From Castor canadensis (taxonomy: Eukaryota; Chordata; Mammalia; Rodentia; Castoridae): DNA of 64,000 nt. The notes below the pieces were generated by a model. That model did not search any database. It was given only the letters and a program-made list of their open reading frames with translations, and was not told the DNA's origin. The stretch is from contig NC_133392.1 in the NCBI RefSeq assembly GCF_047511655.1, positions 25,682,001-25,746,000 on the forward strand, read 5' to 3'. A program made the translations under genes and the position numbers. Positions 1 to 10,765 of the stretch are shown one piece after another; the first letter of the stretch is position 1, and each line of letters begins with the position of its first letter.

Positions 1-2143
1 TGTTTGCTTCTCTGGAACTTAATCTTATGCCCACCCCTACTCCTGAAAGCCAGAAGTTCTGCCGCCCCTGTCACCAACAGCACCCAACCAATGACCCACA
101 CCAAGCCTGGTCCCTCACACTGCTCTTATCTCAATCCAAGATTACCACGAGTGTGTGTGGCAGGAAAGGCCTAGATCACAGACCTTGACCCAGCTGCAAA
201 GGGAGCTGGGAAAGAGTTTTTCTCAGTGAACACAAGAAGACAATTCAAAAGGAGCCAAATATCTGAAAACCTGACAGGTGTAGTGTCAGATGCTTTAATG
301 TTGTGGAAGAGGTGTTTGTATATTTTGATATTTTTTATCCTTGAGATCACTTCAGTGTAGAAGCCCACCCACCCTGTGTAAAACAGAAGAATAGCGTGAA
401 ATCTTGTCCAGATCAAGACAGCTTTCTCGTTGGAACTGAAAGCTTGCAGGCAGCTTTTCTGTCCACATTTCCATCTCTGCCTACCTAGTCTTTCATCCTT
501 GCTGTGCCTTCAGTTTTATTTCACATTACTTTCCATAAATCAGTTTCCTTTGTGATACTCTTCATTTCTGCTTCCCTGCAAAATGTATTTTTATATGGGC
601 TTGATTTTTCAAGTCTCCAATGCTATGTAAGCTTAACACCTTTACTTTCTTAGTCCCTATGTCTTGCTTCTAAATTCCCAGGAGGGAAGATTAGCTATGG
701 ATAGCAAGGGAGGAGTGGGATGCTTTTGTGGTCCAATGAGCTGTGGCCAGGAGGGTAGGATCACATGGTACCAGACCACCTTCTTCCTGAAGGTGAATGG
801 GAAATATTGATGGCATCTCCAGTTCTATGTTTTGTGCTTGTTTTCTTTCTGGACAGTACATTTCTTGTAAATACCATATATCCTTTCTATCACTGGCAGC
901 AGCCACTTGCACTGTTCTTTTACCAGCATCCTATTAAGACAGATGACTCTCTCTTCCTTCCCATCCCTTTGCAAGAGCTCACAAAACAATATGCTCTCCC
1001 AATAACTCTCCCATCTTCTAGGTATTTTTTATAACCTATTTTGTTTATAGACAAAATATCCCTTTATACACTAACCATACTACCAAGGTAGTAAGTTTAT
1101 AGGAATATAATTGTGCATTGTTATTCTTTGTGTTGCAACACACATCTGTTGTTCACTTCTTTGCTGATACTAATTGTTTGAACTGGTCCATATTGATGCT
1201 ACTAAGATGCAAACACTTTTTTTCAGGAATGCCACTCAGTAAGTTCAGAGTACTGGACAACAGTCAATGCTCAATGATAAAAACTGTGACTGTGCCAACA
1301 AGAGCTAACACTGAGAAGGTACCGTGTGTCAGATGCTGCTCTAGTGTTTATAAGATAGGAACAACTATTACAGATTTTTATAAATGAACAACCAAGGTAC
1401 TGAGAGGTAAAGTAATAAGTAACTTCCTTGGAGTTGCACAAGGTAAAATTGGCTGAGCTAGTCACAAACCTAGGCAGTGAACCAGTAACCACAACAAGCT
1501 TCCAAGTCAGGTATGGTCAAAAACACCTGTAATTCCAGTAATAGGGAGACTGAGGCAGAAGAATCAAGGCCAGCAGGTGCTACACAGTGACTTTGAGGCT
1601 AACCTGGGCTTATACTGAGACAACTATTAAAAAAACTAAAAAGGTGGGGGACAGCCCCTCACCTTCATGGAGTCCACATTCTTATTGCAATAAGCAGTCC
1701 AGAAGGCAGGCAATCACTAGGGCAGAGAGCCCTTGATGGGGAAAAGTGACCACATCTGAGATTATAGAGCTGGAGGACTGACCAGCGGGCAAGCTTCTGG
1801 GAGGTAGCAGTGTCAGAGCAGATGCCTGTGAGTAAACAAGGCCGAGATAGAAGAGAGAAGGCTCTTCTGCAAGAGCTGAGTGAATGTAGCGACTGTGGAG
1901 ACAGAAGAGGACAGAGTCTCAGGAGAGGATGGAGCAGGAATAACTTTGGAGAAGTGAACAGGCACCAGGTCTTGGAAGGGCTTACAGGATGTGTCCTGCT
2001 GACAAGAGCACATTCCTGATTTCTTCTCCTCTCCCAAATCACTGAACCATCATAAATGACAGCACTGATTTAGCTTTTAAAACAAAACAAAAAGAAGAAC
2101 AAAAGCTTTTTCAAATAGGGACTAACATTTCTGACACACACAC
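1..2143 (-). other. GSTO1: GSTO1 intron 3 (incomplete)
   Basis: Intronic sequence downstream of exon 3. Apart from one B1-like SINE at about 1.5 kb, I see nothing recognisable. The next GSTO1 exon is not visible, so the intron continues beyond the window start. Short open frames here have no family signature. Confidence 0.7.
1506..1643 (+). repeat. B1-like SINE
   Basis: 7SL-derived monomer: 'cacctgtaattccagtaata', 'gaggcagaagaatcaaggcc', A-rich end. Diverged. Confidence 0.6.
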
Positions 2144-2366
2144 CTTAGAGAATGACTCCAAGAGAATCTTTTGGCAAGCTTTCTCGTAAGGGTCATCTGG
2201 CCACAGCTTCTTCCCGGGATACACCTCATCCAGGTACTCACAGGTGATGACAGATTCATAGATCAATTGACCCTGACTGTTTTCCAGAACTGGCACCAGA
2301 CCAAGAGGATTCTTCTTAAAGAACCAGTCAGGCTTATTTTTTAGGTTGATATTGATGATTTCATGC
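2144..2366 (-). CDS. GSTO1: GSTO1 coding exon 3
   Basis: The acceptor AG is at 2368-2367 (ctttcag) and the donor GT at 2143-2142. The exon carries the rest of the thioredoxin-fold domain: [20 protein letters not shown], the Val-Pro cis-proline turn, Glu85-Ser86, then [20 protein letters not shown] and the start of the helical linker, ending in ..FSK at a phase-0 boundary. No stop or frameshift was seen. Confidence 0.93.
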
Positions 2367-4956
2367 CTGAAAGGAACATATAAGACAAAGAAGAAAGCAA
2401 ACCATGCATTTTAGGTACTTTATTATTTTTAACCTGGTTTTTAATAGAATTTTTTAATACTCTGGTGTTTTTTCTTGTATCTGTTTTCCCTATTTATTTA
2501 TTTATTTGGTGGTAGGCAAGTGCTCTCCCACTTGAGCCACAACTCCAGCCCTATAACCTGGTTTTTGTTGTTGTTGTTTTGTTTTTGTTTTTTGAGACAA
2601 CCTGGTATATAGCCCAGACTGGCCTCAAACTCAAGATCATCCTACTTCCAGATCCCAAGTGTTGGGATTACAAGTGTGAACCACCATACCCAGCTTACTT
2701 TCTGTACTTCTGAATAAATCCTAACTGGTCCAGCCATCCATTCAGTTAATCACACCCCAATTTTAATAGTCAATTCTGCCTTGATTCTCTCCATACCTGT
2801 TTATTTTAAGAATTTGACTATTTTAGATACCTCCTGCCAATTTGAACCATGCAGTATTTGTCTTCCTGTGTCTGACATATTTCACTTAAGAGTAATGTCC
2901 TCAAAATCCATCCATGTTGCCACATCTTGCACAATTTCCTTCTTTTAAAAGGTGGGATAGTATGTATACACCCCAGTTTCTTTATCTATCTGTCCAGGGA
3001 CATTGGCACTGCACTATTGTGAACAGCATGACAATGGATGCAGGAGTGTTGATATCTCCTTGAGATCCCAACTTGAGGCAACTAATTAAATTGTGTCGAC
3101 TCCCCACTATATGAGGATTCACATGACAAAATTCACTTCACTTTAATTCAGTTCAAAATGAATTGACTCAACTGAATTCATTTTGCCAATATGAACAAAA
3201 AATTTTTTGCTTTCCACAAGGATATTAAGGAATTCTCATATGTTGATATATTTTTTAAATGTTGTATGTTTAAAAAAACTACACAAAGTAATCCAAAAAA
3301 GGAAGAAAACAACTGAAGTCAGGCTACATTCAGATTGTAATCATATCTACCTTGTATCTAGCCTGAGTGAGTATAGAGGAAATAAAAGAAAGTGTGTTAT
3401 AATTGTTAAAGAAAGGTCTGTATAATTGTCAAAGCTGGATCAGTGCCCAATAGAACAGATTACTCAAAAGTAATATACACCAACATCTTTTCTTTCCTAT
3501 CCTTATGGTAAAATGATACCACTTTTCCTTTAGAAAACTCTCCTAAGTGAGAGGTAACTTTTTCAAACAAGTGTTCTGGAGGGAGGAAAATTGTATCCAT
3601 TTGAACCTGACTCCAGCCCTGCTCTACTCCTTGACTTTCCTATTAGATGAGTACAAGAAATGCCTTTATTACATTTATAAACCAGTTTGAATCTCTGTTG
3701 GTTGCAATAAGAGTTCTGGGTAATCCAGCAAACACCAATTACAATGCATTAGATAAACATTACAAAATAGGGAATATTTTGTTCTGTGTTTAAAATTATA
3801 CTTTCACCCAAATGAGATGTAAATCTTAGTGAAGTGATAGCAAATCCAAAAATATTTTGTTTTTCCTTTAGCATGAAGCTTCCATTGCTTTTAGAGAAAT
3901 GCCTGCCTGCCTAGTTCTCCCCTTAGAAGACTAAAATTAGTTTACAAACTCTACATAAAAAATTCCTTGAGAATGGGATATTTTAAACTTCCACAGAGCC
4001 TTCTACGCCACAAGTATCTAATAAATAAATGTCTGTTCAAAAGATTCCCCGGGTCACTGGAAAGGAAGTGGTTCCAAGAGATCTTGAGCATCAGAGAAAA
4101 GCCAAGTGACTTGTCCATTGTGGACAGCACACAAGTCAACAACTGCTAGTTTCAGTAATGAGGTTTTCAAAAAGACTGACTTTCCAGGCATAGACACTTC
4201 CTCTATTTGTCAGCAGCAAAGACCCAATCTACAGGATGTGCATGGGGCAGTAGACACAGCCTCCGCTGGGAGGGTTCAGGTCTGAACTCTGTATGTAACT
4301 GAAGCAACTTACCACGGGGGAAGGGGTCATATACTCAGAATAACAGCAGGACAAGAAAGAGTGAAAGCGAAACACAGACTCCGGAATCTCCAGGATCCAG
4401 AGCTGACAGCTGTTGCCACTGGTCACGCATAATTTTACCTAAAGGTGATCACGACACCAGCTTTTCTGATCCATAAAATAATCTGAACAAACTGTCCTAG
4501 ACTGCTTAAGAAAAGGGTTTGTAACTTGCTATGTCTCCACAAAAGGCTGAGAATTTTGTCCCTAAAAACGAAACAAAACCTCCGAGGGTCCAGTGCGTGA
4601 TTCCCTGCCCGGACTCGCCCCGCAGCTGGCTCCCGGCTCCTCGGTCCTCACCCGATTCCCTTGGCCTTCAGGACCAGCAGGGTCCTCCGTGCGTATGGAC
4701 AGAACCTCATGCTGTAGACGCGGATCTTGCCCTCCGGGACCGGCCCCGGGGGCGCGCTACCTGCGGGGGGGAAGAGAGGACGGTGACCGCCTGCAGAGTG
4801 GACGGGACCCCCTGGTCCCCCACCCCAGTCCCCGGATCCCGCCGCCTCCCGGGCTCGTTCCCGCCGGAGCAGCCTCTCCGGGGGCGCGAAGATCATTCCC
4901 AGATCGCAGCGGACAACCTCACCCTTCGCCAGGCTCCGGGCTGAGACCCCCGACAT
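2144..4956 (-). CDS. GSTO1: Glutathione S-transferase omega-1, 5' part (coding exons 1-3)
   Basis: Omega-class GSTs are cytosolic thiol transferases that also reduce dehydroascorbate and methylated arsenic(V), using a catalytic cysteine rather than the usual Tyr or Ser. Three exons join in phase: 4956-4923, 4760-4652 and 2366-2144 (34+109+223 nt, 122 codons; the family is about 241 residues, so the C-terminal helical domain lies outside the window). Visible features are the extended N-terminus with its PPGPVPEG stretch, the active-site motif MRFCPY with Cys32, Lys59, the Val72-Pro73 pair and the Glu85-Ser86 glutathione site ([12 protein letters not shown]), all at the positions known in human GSTO1. 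The exon 3 text ([24 protein letters not shown]) fits GSTO1 better than GSTO2. The start is the ATG with a purine at -3 just upstream of [12 protein letters not shown]; a GTG lies immediately before it and is not needed. Transcription runs away from CFAP43. Confidence 0.93.
2493..2697 (-). repeat. B1-ID dimeric SINE
   Basis: On minus, a B1 monomer (2575-2697) followed by an ID tRNA-like part (about 2505-2553). Confidence 0.65.
2700..3076 (-). mobile_element. Old L1 3' fragment
   Basis: Reverse L1 ORF2-end/3'UTR text (tcttcctgtgtctgacatat, atccatccatgttgccaca, cactattgtgaacagcatga). Confidence 0.65.
3145..3185. repeat. Two overlapping inverted repeats
   Basis: CAAAATGAATT (3154-3164) and AATTCATTTTG (3175-3185) form a perfect 11-bp stem with a 10-nt loop. 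AATTCAGTT (3145-3153) and AACTGAATT (3170-3178) form a competing 9-bp stem. Confidence 0.7.
4652..4760 (-). CDS. GSTO1: GSTO1 coding exon 2 (catalytic cysteine)
   Basis: The acceptor AG is at 4762-4761 and the donor GT at 4651-4650. The exon encodes [19 protein letters not shown] followed by [16 protein letters not shown]. Cys32 is the omega-class nucleophile that forms a mixed disulfide with glutathione. The exon ends in phase 2 (GG), and codon 48 completes as GGG (Gly) where I recall arginine in human. Confidence 0.93.
4761..4922 (-). other. GSTO1: GSTO1 intron 1, short and in frame
   Basis: 162-nt GC-rich intron with GT-AG ends. Its length is a multiple of three and it has no stop in the reading frame, so an unspliced transcript would read straight through from exon 1 into exon 2 with 54 extra residues, rich in Gly, Arg and Pro. 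Confidence 0.85.
4923..4956 (-). CDS. GSTO1: GSTO1 coding exon 1
   Basis: Encodes [12 protein letters not shown], with the last Gly codon split (phase 1). The donor GT is at 4922-4921 (AAGG then GTGAGG). It lies inside a CpG island. The N-terminus matches the short omega-class leader that precedes the thioredoxin fold. Confidence 0.9.
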
Positions 4957-5845
4957 CACTGCGCAGTTGCAGCCCCGGCCCTCGAGTCCCCAGCTCTAGG
5001 GTGTGCAGCAGATTGAGGAAGGAGGTGGCCTGGCCTTCCCTCCTGGGTCTCCTGATAAAGCTCCCCCAGTCGCCTTAGCTCCGCCCAAAGTGCTTGCCGA
5101 CCCCGCGCGGCCAACGTGCTTAAAGAGAACGCAGCGCTCAGGCAGCGGGGGGTGACAGGGACACGCGTGCAGTGCGTTTCCCACCCTCCGCCACCAGCCA
5201 CCCGCGGCGCTGCAGCCTGAGCGCCTAGGGGGCCACGCGCTGGAGACTCCCACCCCCTGCGCCGCGACCCAGGGCCGGTCCTCCTCACCACACCGCGGGG
5301 GCTGTGGTGCCCTACCTCGTGCTGGCCAAGAGATGCGGCCACCGCGAGATCCACAGGAGAAACTCAAAATGCTCAGAACCACCCTACCGCAGCCACCGCA
5401 GGTGGTCTCCAGTCGCCACCTCACACCTGACCCTGACCTTGGACCTGACCTTCATACTTCCCACACCTGGCAAGGAGCCAGAAGGGAGCGCCCAGGCCGT
5501 TCGAGAGGAACCCACTTTTGACTGGAGCGCTCCCTGGCCCTCATCGCCACCCCCCTTACCCTCATCCCCCAGGCTTCAGGGCGCCAGACTTCAGGACCTG
5601 TCCTTGGTACTCACTCAACATTTCAAAGGCTCCTGTTCTCATCCATGCCTTGCTGGAGGTTGCCCAGCCACCTGCACAGACTTCCTTTATCTGCCAGTAC
5701 TAGCTTGATAGGACAATTCAGAGGGCCACTGTCCCTATTGTCACCAACAGGGCACATTTTAACCCACAGGAAAAAGAACATATCTGGACATTGTTAACCT
5801 CAGAATGCTGCTTTCTAAAATCTATTTAACAAACATTTGTAGGGT

Positions 5846-5989
5846 TTTTTTGTATTTTTCCTTGGAGGGGGGTGGGGGACAACAGCAGCAGGATTTTGCT
5901 ATGTAGCCAAGCTGTCCTGAAACTCATGATCCTCCTTCTTTTACCCCCTGTGTGCTGGGATCACAGGCCTCCACCACTGCACTGGATTC
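5846..5989 (-). repeat. B1 SINE
   Basis: Reverse B1 with 'tatgtagccaagctgtcctg' and 'tgctgggatcacaggcctcc'. Confidence 0.7.
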
Positions 5990-6327
5990 AAATATTTGTG
6001 TTTGGAAACCCTAGAAATGCCATAGGCTTAGAGTTAAGCTGTTGGGCTTAATTGGTGGTCTGGCAAGAGGAGTGTGTGCTCCAACAGTCCTTTTAACTTA
6101 GGTGTCAGGAAAGAGGGGTTCTGTGGCACCAGGAAATGCATAAGGAAAAAGACTTTCCAATGATTTGTTTCTCTGTTACATTTGAAAGCTTGTCAGTCCT
6201 GTGCCATTGATAAGGGGGGTATGCCTGTGTTTATTTTGAGTGGGTCCATTATGGGAGGGGCAGAGAATGAAGTGTTAATCCTGGTCTTGGAGCAATTTTA
6301 GCCTGTCTTGACCCTGGCTCCTCAACG

Positions 6328-6660
6328 TGTTAGTTTGCTAGAACTAGAACAAAGTACCAGAGTGGTGTAACCTCATAGTTCTAGGGACCAGAAGTCCAAG
6401 ACGAAGTTGGGTGGGTGGGGCGGGGGGTGTTCTTCTGAGGAAGGTGACTGGGATTTCTTGTAGACTGAGGCAATCTTTGCAAATTGAGTGTGAATGAAGC
6501 GTGTCCTGGTGCTCTTGTCCCTCCAAATTTCTTCTTTAAATCACTGAGTTATGGTCACAATTCAGTGTAATTTCATCTAATGTAACTTATCACACCTGCA
6601 ACAACCCTATTTCCACATAACACTGCATTCAGAGGTACTAGAAATCAGGACAGTAGTATA
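6328..6660 (-). repeat. MaLR (MST/MLT-like) LTR fragment
   Basis: The right-hand end GTTAGTTTGCTAGAAC..AACAAAGTACCAGAG, in reverse, is the characteristic MaLR LTR end. The rest is diverged. Confidence 0.6.
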
Positions 6661-7828
6661 TGAAGTTGGGAGAACACAAACTTGTGTGTCTCAGTTTCCT
6701 AACTTGTGTGTCTCAGTTCCCTCATCTGTAAAAGGGAATGGTAAAAGTGTGACGCCTTCCTTACAGAGTTTGACAAAGTTTAAATTAGTTAATAGATAGA
6801 AAGTACTTAGGACATTACTTGGTATAGGATAAGTGCTAAATAAATTATTGTTATTGTTACATATTTTAACTTAGTAAATAGGCAAGAAATGGACACTAAC
6901 TGAAAGAAACACTTTTTTTTTTCTTTTTGGCTAAAACATGAGCCTTGCTTAACTCTTTTAAAGGGGATAAGCTTTTTAGGAGGAGTTTTTACAAATTAAT
7001 GACTTCATGCAAATAACATTACAAGTTTAAACTTGGCCAGCAAATCTCTCATTAGCCAAACTAAACATTTAACATCAAGCCATTATTTCAGGACTCTCAT
7101 TTGGACTGGCTTGTCCCCTAATTAGTATTAGTAGTGTAACATTTTGTTATAATTATATGAAAGATCTAATTCATCAATAAAGCAAAACATTAATTCCTCA
7201 AAGAAGTAAATAGAAAAGAAAATATCCTGCTCCAGTGCACCTCTGCACTGCATTACTGCTATGCAGTAGAGTCCAGCTCTGTCCTTTGTGGCTGTTTGCA
7301 TAATATGTGAACTTTGTGATGTATATCACTGTTAGCCATAGTTCAGATGGTACAGTTCTGCACATTTTGCGTAATTGTCAATATTTATCTTGAGGAGACT
7401 AATCTGAACTGATTCTATTGACTCAAAGATCACGTTTTCTACCTTCCCAGTACCATCTGTCTTCTCTGTGTCCATCTTCTTGACACACATTTTCATGTGA
7501 CTTTTCATGAATGTAACTCAAATGAGTTTATACTTTCTAGTACAAAATAGACTAAAATGCATGAGATTAGGTTGGAAATATTGAAATAATATTTTAAACT
7601 TATTGAAATTAAGTGCCCTTATTGTATAAACAAAGTTATTGGGTTTTGGGGTTTTTTTCTAATTAATATTCAGTGACAGTCCATAGCAGGGAGAAACAGC
7701 CTTCATCAAGGAGATTTCATGAACAGACACTGGCTAAGTGACTAAGCAAAAGAATTAATAAAGGCCAGAGTCAGGTCAATGAAAAACTTATAATTCCTAC
7801 AACAAGACATCATATAAGAATAAATGGT

Positions 7829-8105
7829 GGTAACACCCACACACAGGAAATCAATGTGAGTCAATGCCCTGTATAGCTATCCTTATCTCAACCAGCAAAA
7901 CCCCTTGTTCCTTCCTATTATTGCTTATACTCTCTCTACAACAAAATTAGAAATAAGGGCAAAATAGTCTCTGCTGGGTATTGAGGGGGGGAGCGGGAGG
8001 GGGTGGAGTGGGTGGTAAGGGAGGGGGTGGGGGCAGGGGGGAGAAATGAACCAAGCCTTGTATGCACATATGAATAATAAAAGAAAAATGAAAAAAAAAA
8101 AAAAA
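7829..8105 (+). mobile_element. L1 3' end with target-site duplication
   Basis: 277-bp 5'-truncated L1: 3'UTR, very G-rich tract (about 7,984-8,043), AATAATAAA signal and A-tail. Flanked by the perfect 13-bp duplication AAGAATAAATGGT (7816-7828 and 8106-8118), so it is a single recent-type insertion. Same 3' end family as 62.87-63.17 kb. Confidence 0.88.
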
Positions 8106-8179
8106 AAGAATAAATGGTCCATAAAGAAAGGAGCTTGAGTAGAAGGACAGTGAGGGAACACTGAAAGTGCACTGAGACT

Positions 8180-8690
8180 GGAATGGATAAACTGTGGTAC
8201 AGTCATATGATATACAATTATCCAACAATAAAAACCAATGAACCGCAGCTCCAGGTATCAACTGAAATGCACCTCAGAAACATAAGATTGAGTCATAAAG
8301 CAAGTCACCATAACATATATGGCATGACTACCATGTATATTACCTTTAAAAACATGCTAAATGAAATAGCATCTTTGGTTATGCTGTATGCATATGTGGT
8401 AGAATTGAAAAGCCACAGAAAATAACTACAGAATTCAGAACAGTGGTTACCTGTATGGACAGAGGAAGTTGGGAAAGGGCAGGTATGTGGCATGGAGAGG
8501 ATGCTTCAAAGATTTGGTTACCTTCTATTTCTCCAACTGGAAGATGGCTTCCAGAGAATGGCATTGAGGTAAGGAAGGATGAGGTAGGAAGACAAAAGGT
8601 AGAGACTGTTGTGATTTGAAAATCCTCCTACACAATTTAATTTTTTACTGTGCGATATATTGGGAAAAATAAAGATTTAAGAAACTGATT
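8180..8690 (+). mobile_element. Old L1 3' fragment
   Basis: Text such as 'gaatggataaactgtggtac' and 'caattatccaacaataaaaa' is the diverged ORF2 end of an old L1; it ends with an AATAAA-like signal near 8,670. Confidence 0.5.
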
Positions 8691-8817
8691 TTTTTAAAGA
8701 ACAGAAAAATTACTGTTAAAAGATAACTATTTAAAAGGATGAAATAAACATGGAACTAGCACAGTGAAACTCCCTGTCTAGCTATCTTACACAAACAAAA
8801 ATGTCTTTTTTTTAAAT

Positions 8818-9068
8818 GGAAGTCAGAAAGATAAAACAGATCCTGTCTGGGGTTGGCACCAATGGGAGGGAGGATGATATAAGAAAGGGTGGAGGAGGGG
8901 TATGTACTTATGTATAAAAATGGGAAAATGAGCCCTGTTAAAACTATTCCACGAATAGGGAGGGGGAGATAAAGGAGAATGGTGGAGGGGGTGAATTCAA
9001 TTATGATACATTGTAAGAACCTTGGTAAATGTCACGATGTACCGCAGCACAACAAAAATTTTTAAAAA
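8818..9068 (+). mobile_element. L1 3'UTR fragment (second family)
   Basis: Gly-like purine-rich 3'UTR with 'gggagggaggatgatataag' and a TTTTTAAAAA end. Resembles, in reverse, the start of the L1 at 17.46 kb. Confidence 0.45.
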
Positions 9069-9660
9069 GGATGAAATAAGTCTCTCTCTATATACACATA
9101 TGCATATATATGTGTATACATATACCGAAACAGAACTATGTTTAAAATGAAAATGTTACAAGACAGTATATAGGGGATAATTCCATCTGAGTGCACACTT
9201 TCTGCCAGGTACCTGCTAAATGTTCTACCTCAAAATCTTTAATCATCACAACTATCCCAGGAATTAAGTGCTGTCACTATTACTTGTCTCCTGGATTAAA
9301 AAATTAAGGGTGGAGATTAAGTGATTTTTCTCAAGACACACTTTGACATACTTTTGAATGGTGGAGCTAGTTTGTTTTGGGTTTGTTGTTTTTTTTTTTA
9401 TAACTGTAGTCTAGCACTACATTCATTTCTTAGCTGCTTCCACATCACCTCCATCTTAAGATTCACATTTCTCCATGTTTTAACAGCTTTAAAAATTGGG
9501 GTGAATCTTAAAATCACTGTAGGCCAGATGGCAGACATAACTAGATGTGATTGTTAGTATTTGAACAAGCAAGCTATTTGTGTAGATGACAATATCTTAG
9601 AAGAAAATCACAGGGCTAATAAGAGAACACTCTTGATGCATTACTAAATTAATGCACTTA

Positions 9661-9883
9661 GTGGGCACCAGTGGCTCATGCCTGTTCACCCTAGCTACCT
9701 GGGAGACTGAGATCCAGAGGATCCTGGTTTGAGGCCAGCCTGGACAAATAGTTTGCAAGACCCCCTTCTCCAAAATAAACAGAGTAAAATGGACTGAATG
9801 TATAGGTCAAGCAGTAGAGCACTTGTTTCTCAAGTGTGAAGCCCTAAGTTCAAACTCCAGGTCCCCCCTCCCCAAAAAAAGAT
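9661..9883 (+). repeat. B1-ID dimeric SINE
   Basis: B1 part (gtggctcatgcctgttcacc..gaggccagcctgg), then ID part (caagcagtagagcacttg..aagttcaaactccagg), A-rich tail. Confidence 0.8.
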
Positions 9884-10295
9884 AAATGCTCTTGTTGGAC
9901 AGAGGACAATGTGGAGTGGGGCAGAACCGGTATATAAAATAGCCAGCAGAACCCTGAGTTGAAAATGTGTTCAAAAGAGCTGCACTCTAAAAGTGGATGA
10001 GCCAAAGCAATGCTTTAATCTATGTCACTTATGCTTTCCTTTTTACACTTGCAAAGCGTAAGGTAGGATAAAAATCGAAATAAGCTTAAGACTTATGATA
10101 AAAATATAAGTTTAAAAGTGCTCTTTCAGTAAGTGTAAAGTAAAATTCTAGGACTCCTTTGTAATATAGTTGGTGGGTTATTTTTGTTTTATCAGTTCAT
10201 TTTAGATTAGATGAAATACATTGTGTCACAATCCTCTTAAAGTACTTAGTTTTTAAAGAAAAATGCATTTCCTTTAATGACCAAGTCTTAACACA

Positions 10296-10324
10296 CAGAC
10301 ACACACACACACACACACACACAC
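10296..10324. repeat. (CA)n microsatellite
   Basis: About 15 CA units near the start of a longer AC-rich stretch. Confidence 0.9.
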
Positions 10325-10642
10325 CACTAAAACAATATTTGCACTTGCTATTTGGGATGCATTGTGAAATTTTTGCTCTATGTTCTTTCATTTAAAAAAT
10401 GCAAGTCACTGTTAGTAAGCAGAATTTATCCCCCTCTGATACATTCCAACCATAACTGCTCTAAAGGGCATACCTGTGTCACCAGTGCTAATTAACAACT
10501 TAAAGGGAGTTTTATAATCTTCTTAGCATTAGTCTACCATACTCTCCTGTATACAGGATATCCTGCTCAGGCCGACAGCTGAGGGAATAACTTGAAATAT
10601 GTAACAGGACTATACATCTGTATTCAACACTTTATATATAAG

Positions 10643-10765
10643 TCCTTATTTGTTTGTTTGTTTGAGACAAGAGCTTGCTACGTAGCTTGCCATGGTCTCA
10701 GACTCATGATCCTCCTACCTCAGCCTCCCAAGTGCTGGGATTACACACATGTGCCATGCTTGGAT
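10643..10765 (-). repeat. B1 SINE
   Basis: Reverse B1 with T-rich head (tttgtttgtttg) and 'cctcccaagtgctgggatta'. Confidence 0.8.

Larger units (their letters stand above)
2367..4651 (-). other. GSTO1: GSTO1 intron 2
   Basis: 2,285-nt intron bounded by GT-AG. It holds a B1-ID SINE (2.49-2.70 kb), an old L1 3' fragment (2.70-3.08 kb) and a pair of overlapping inverted repeats at 3145-3185. The rest (3.2-4.6 kb) looks unique and non-coding. Confidence 0.85.
4560..5560. promoter_or_regulatory. CpG island / GSTO1 promoter
   Basis: A stretch very rich in CG dinucleotides covers GSTO1 exons 1-2 and about 600 bp upstream, in sharp contrast to the AT-rich flanks. There is no clear TATA box near the start codon, consistent with a housekeeping-type CpG promoter firing on the minus strand. 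The overlapping long open frames on both strands here result from low stop-codon density in GC-rich DNA. Confidence 0.75.

Noticed and set aside
1665-2042. 125-codon minus open frame
   Set aside because: No recognisable domain, lies in GSTO1 intron 3, overlaps a similar frame in another phase.
4531-5424. Several overlapping 100-160-codon open frames on both strands
   Set aside because: They lie in a CpG island where stops are rare. Only the minus frame carrying GSTO1 exons 1-2 has protein similarity.
7925-8261. Proline- and phenylalanine-rich minus open frames
   Set aside because: Antisense of the G-rich L1 3'UTR and its A-tail.
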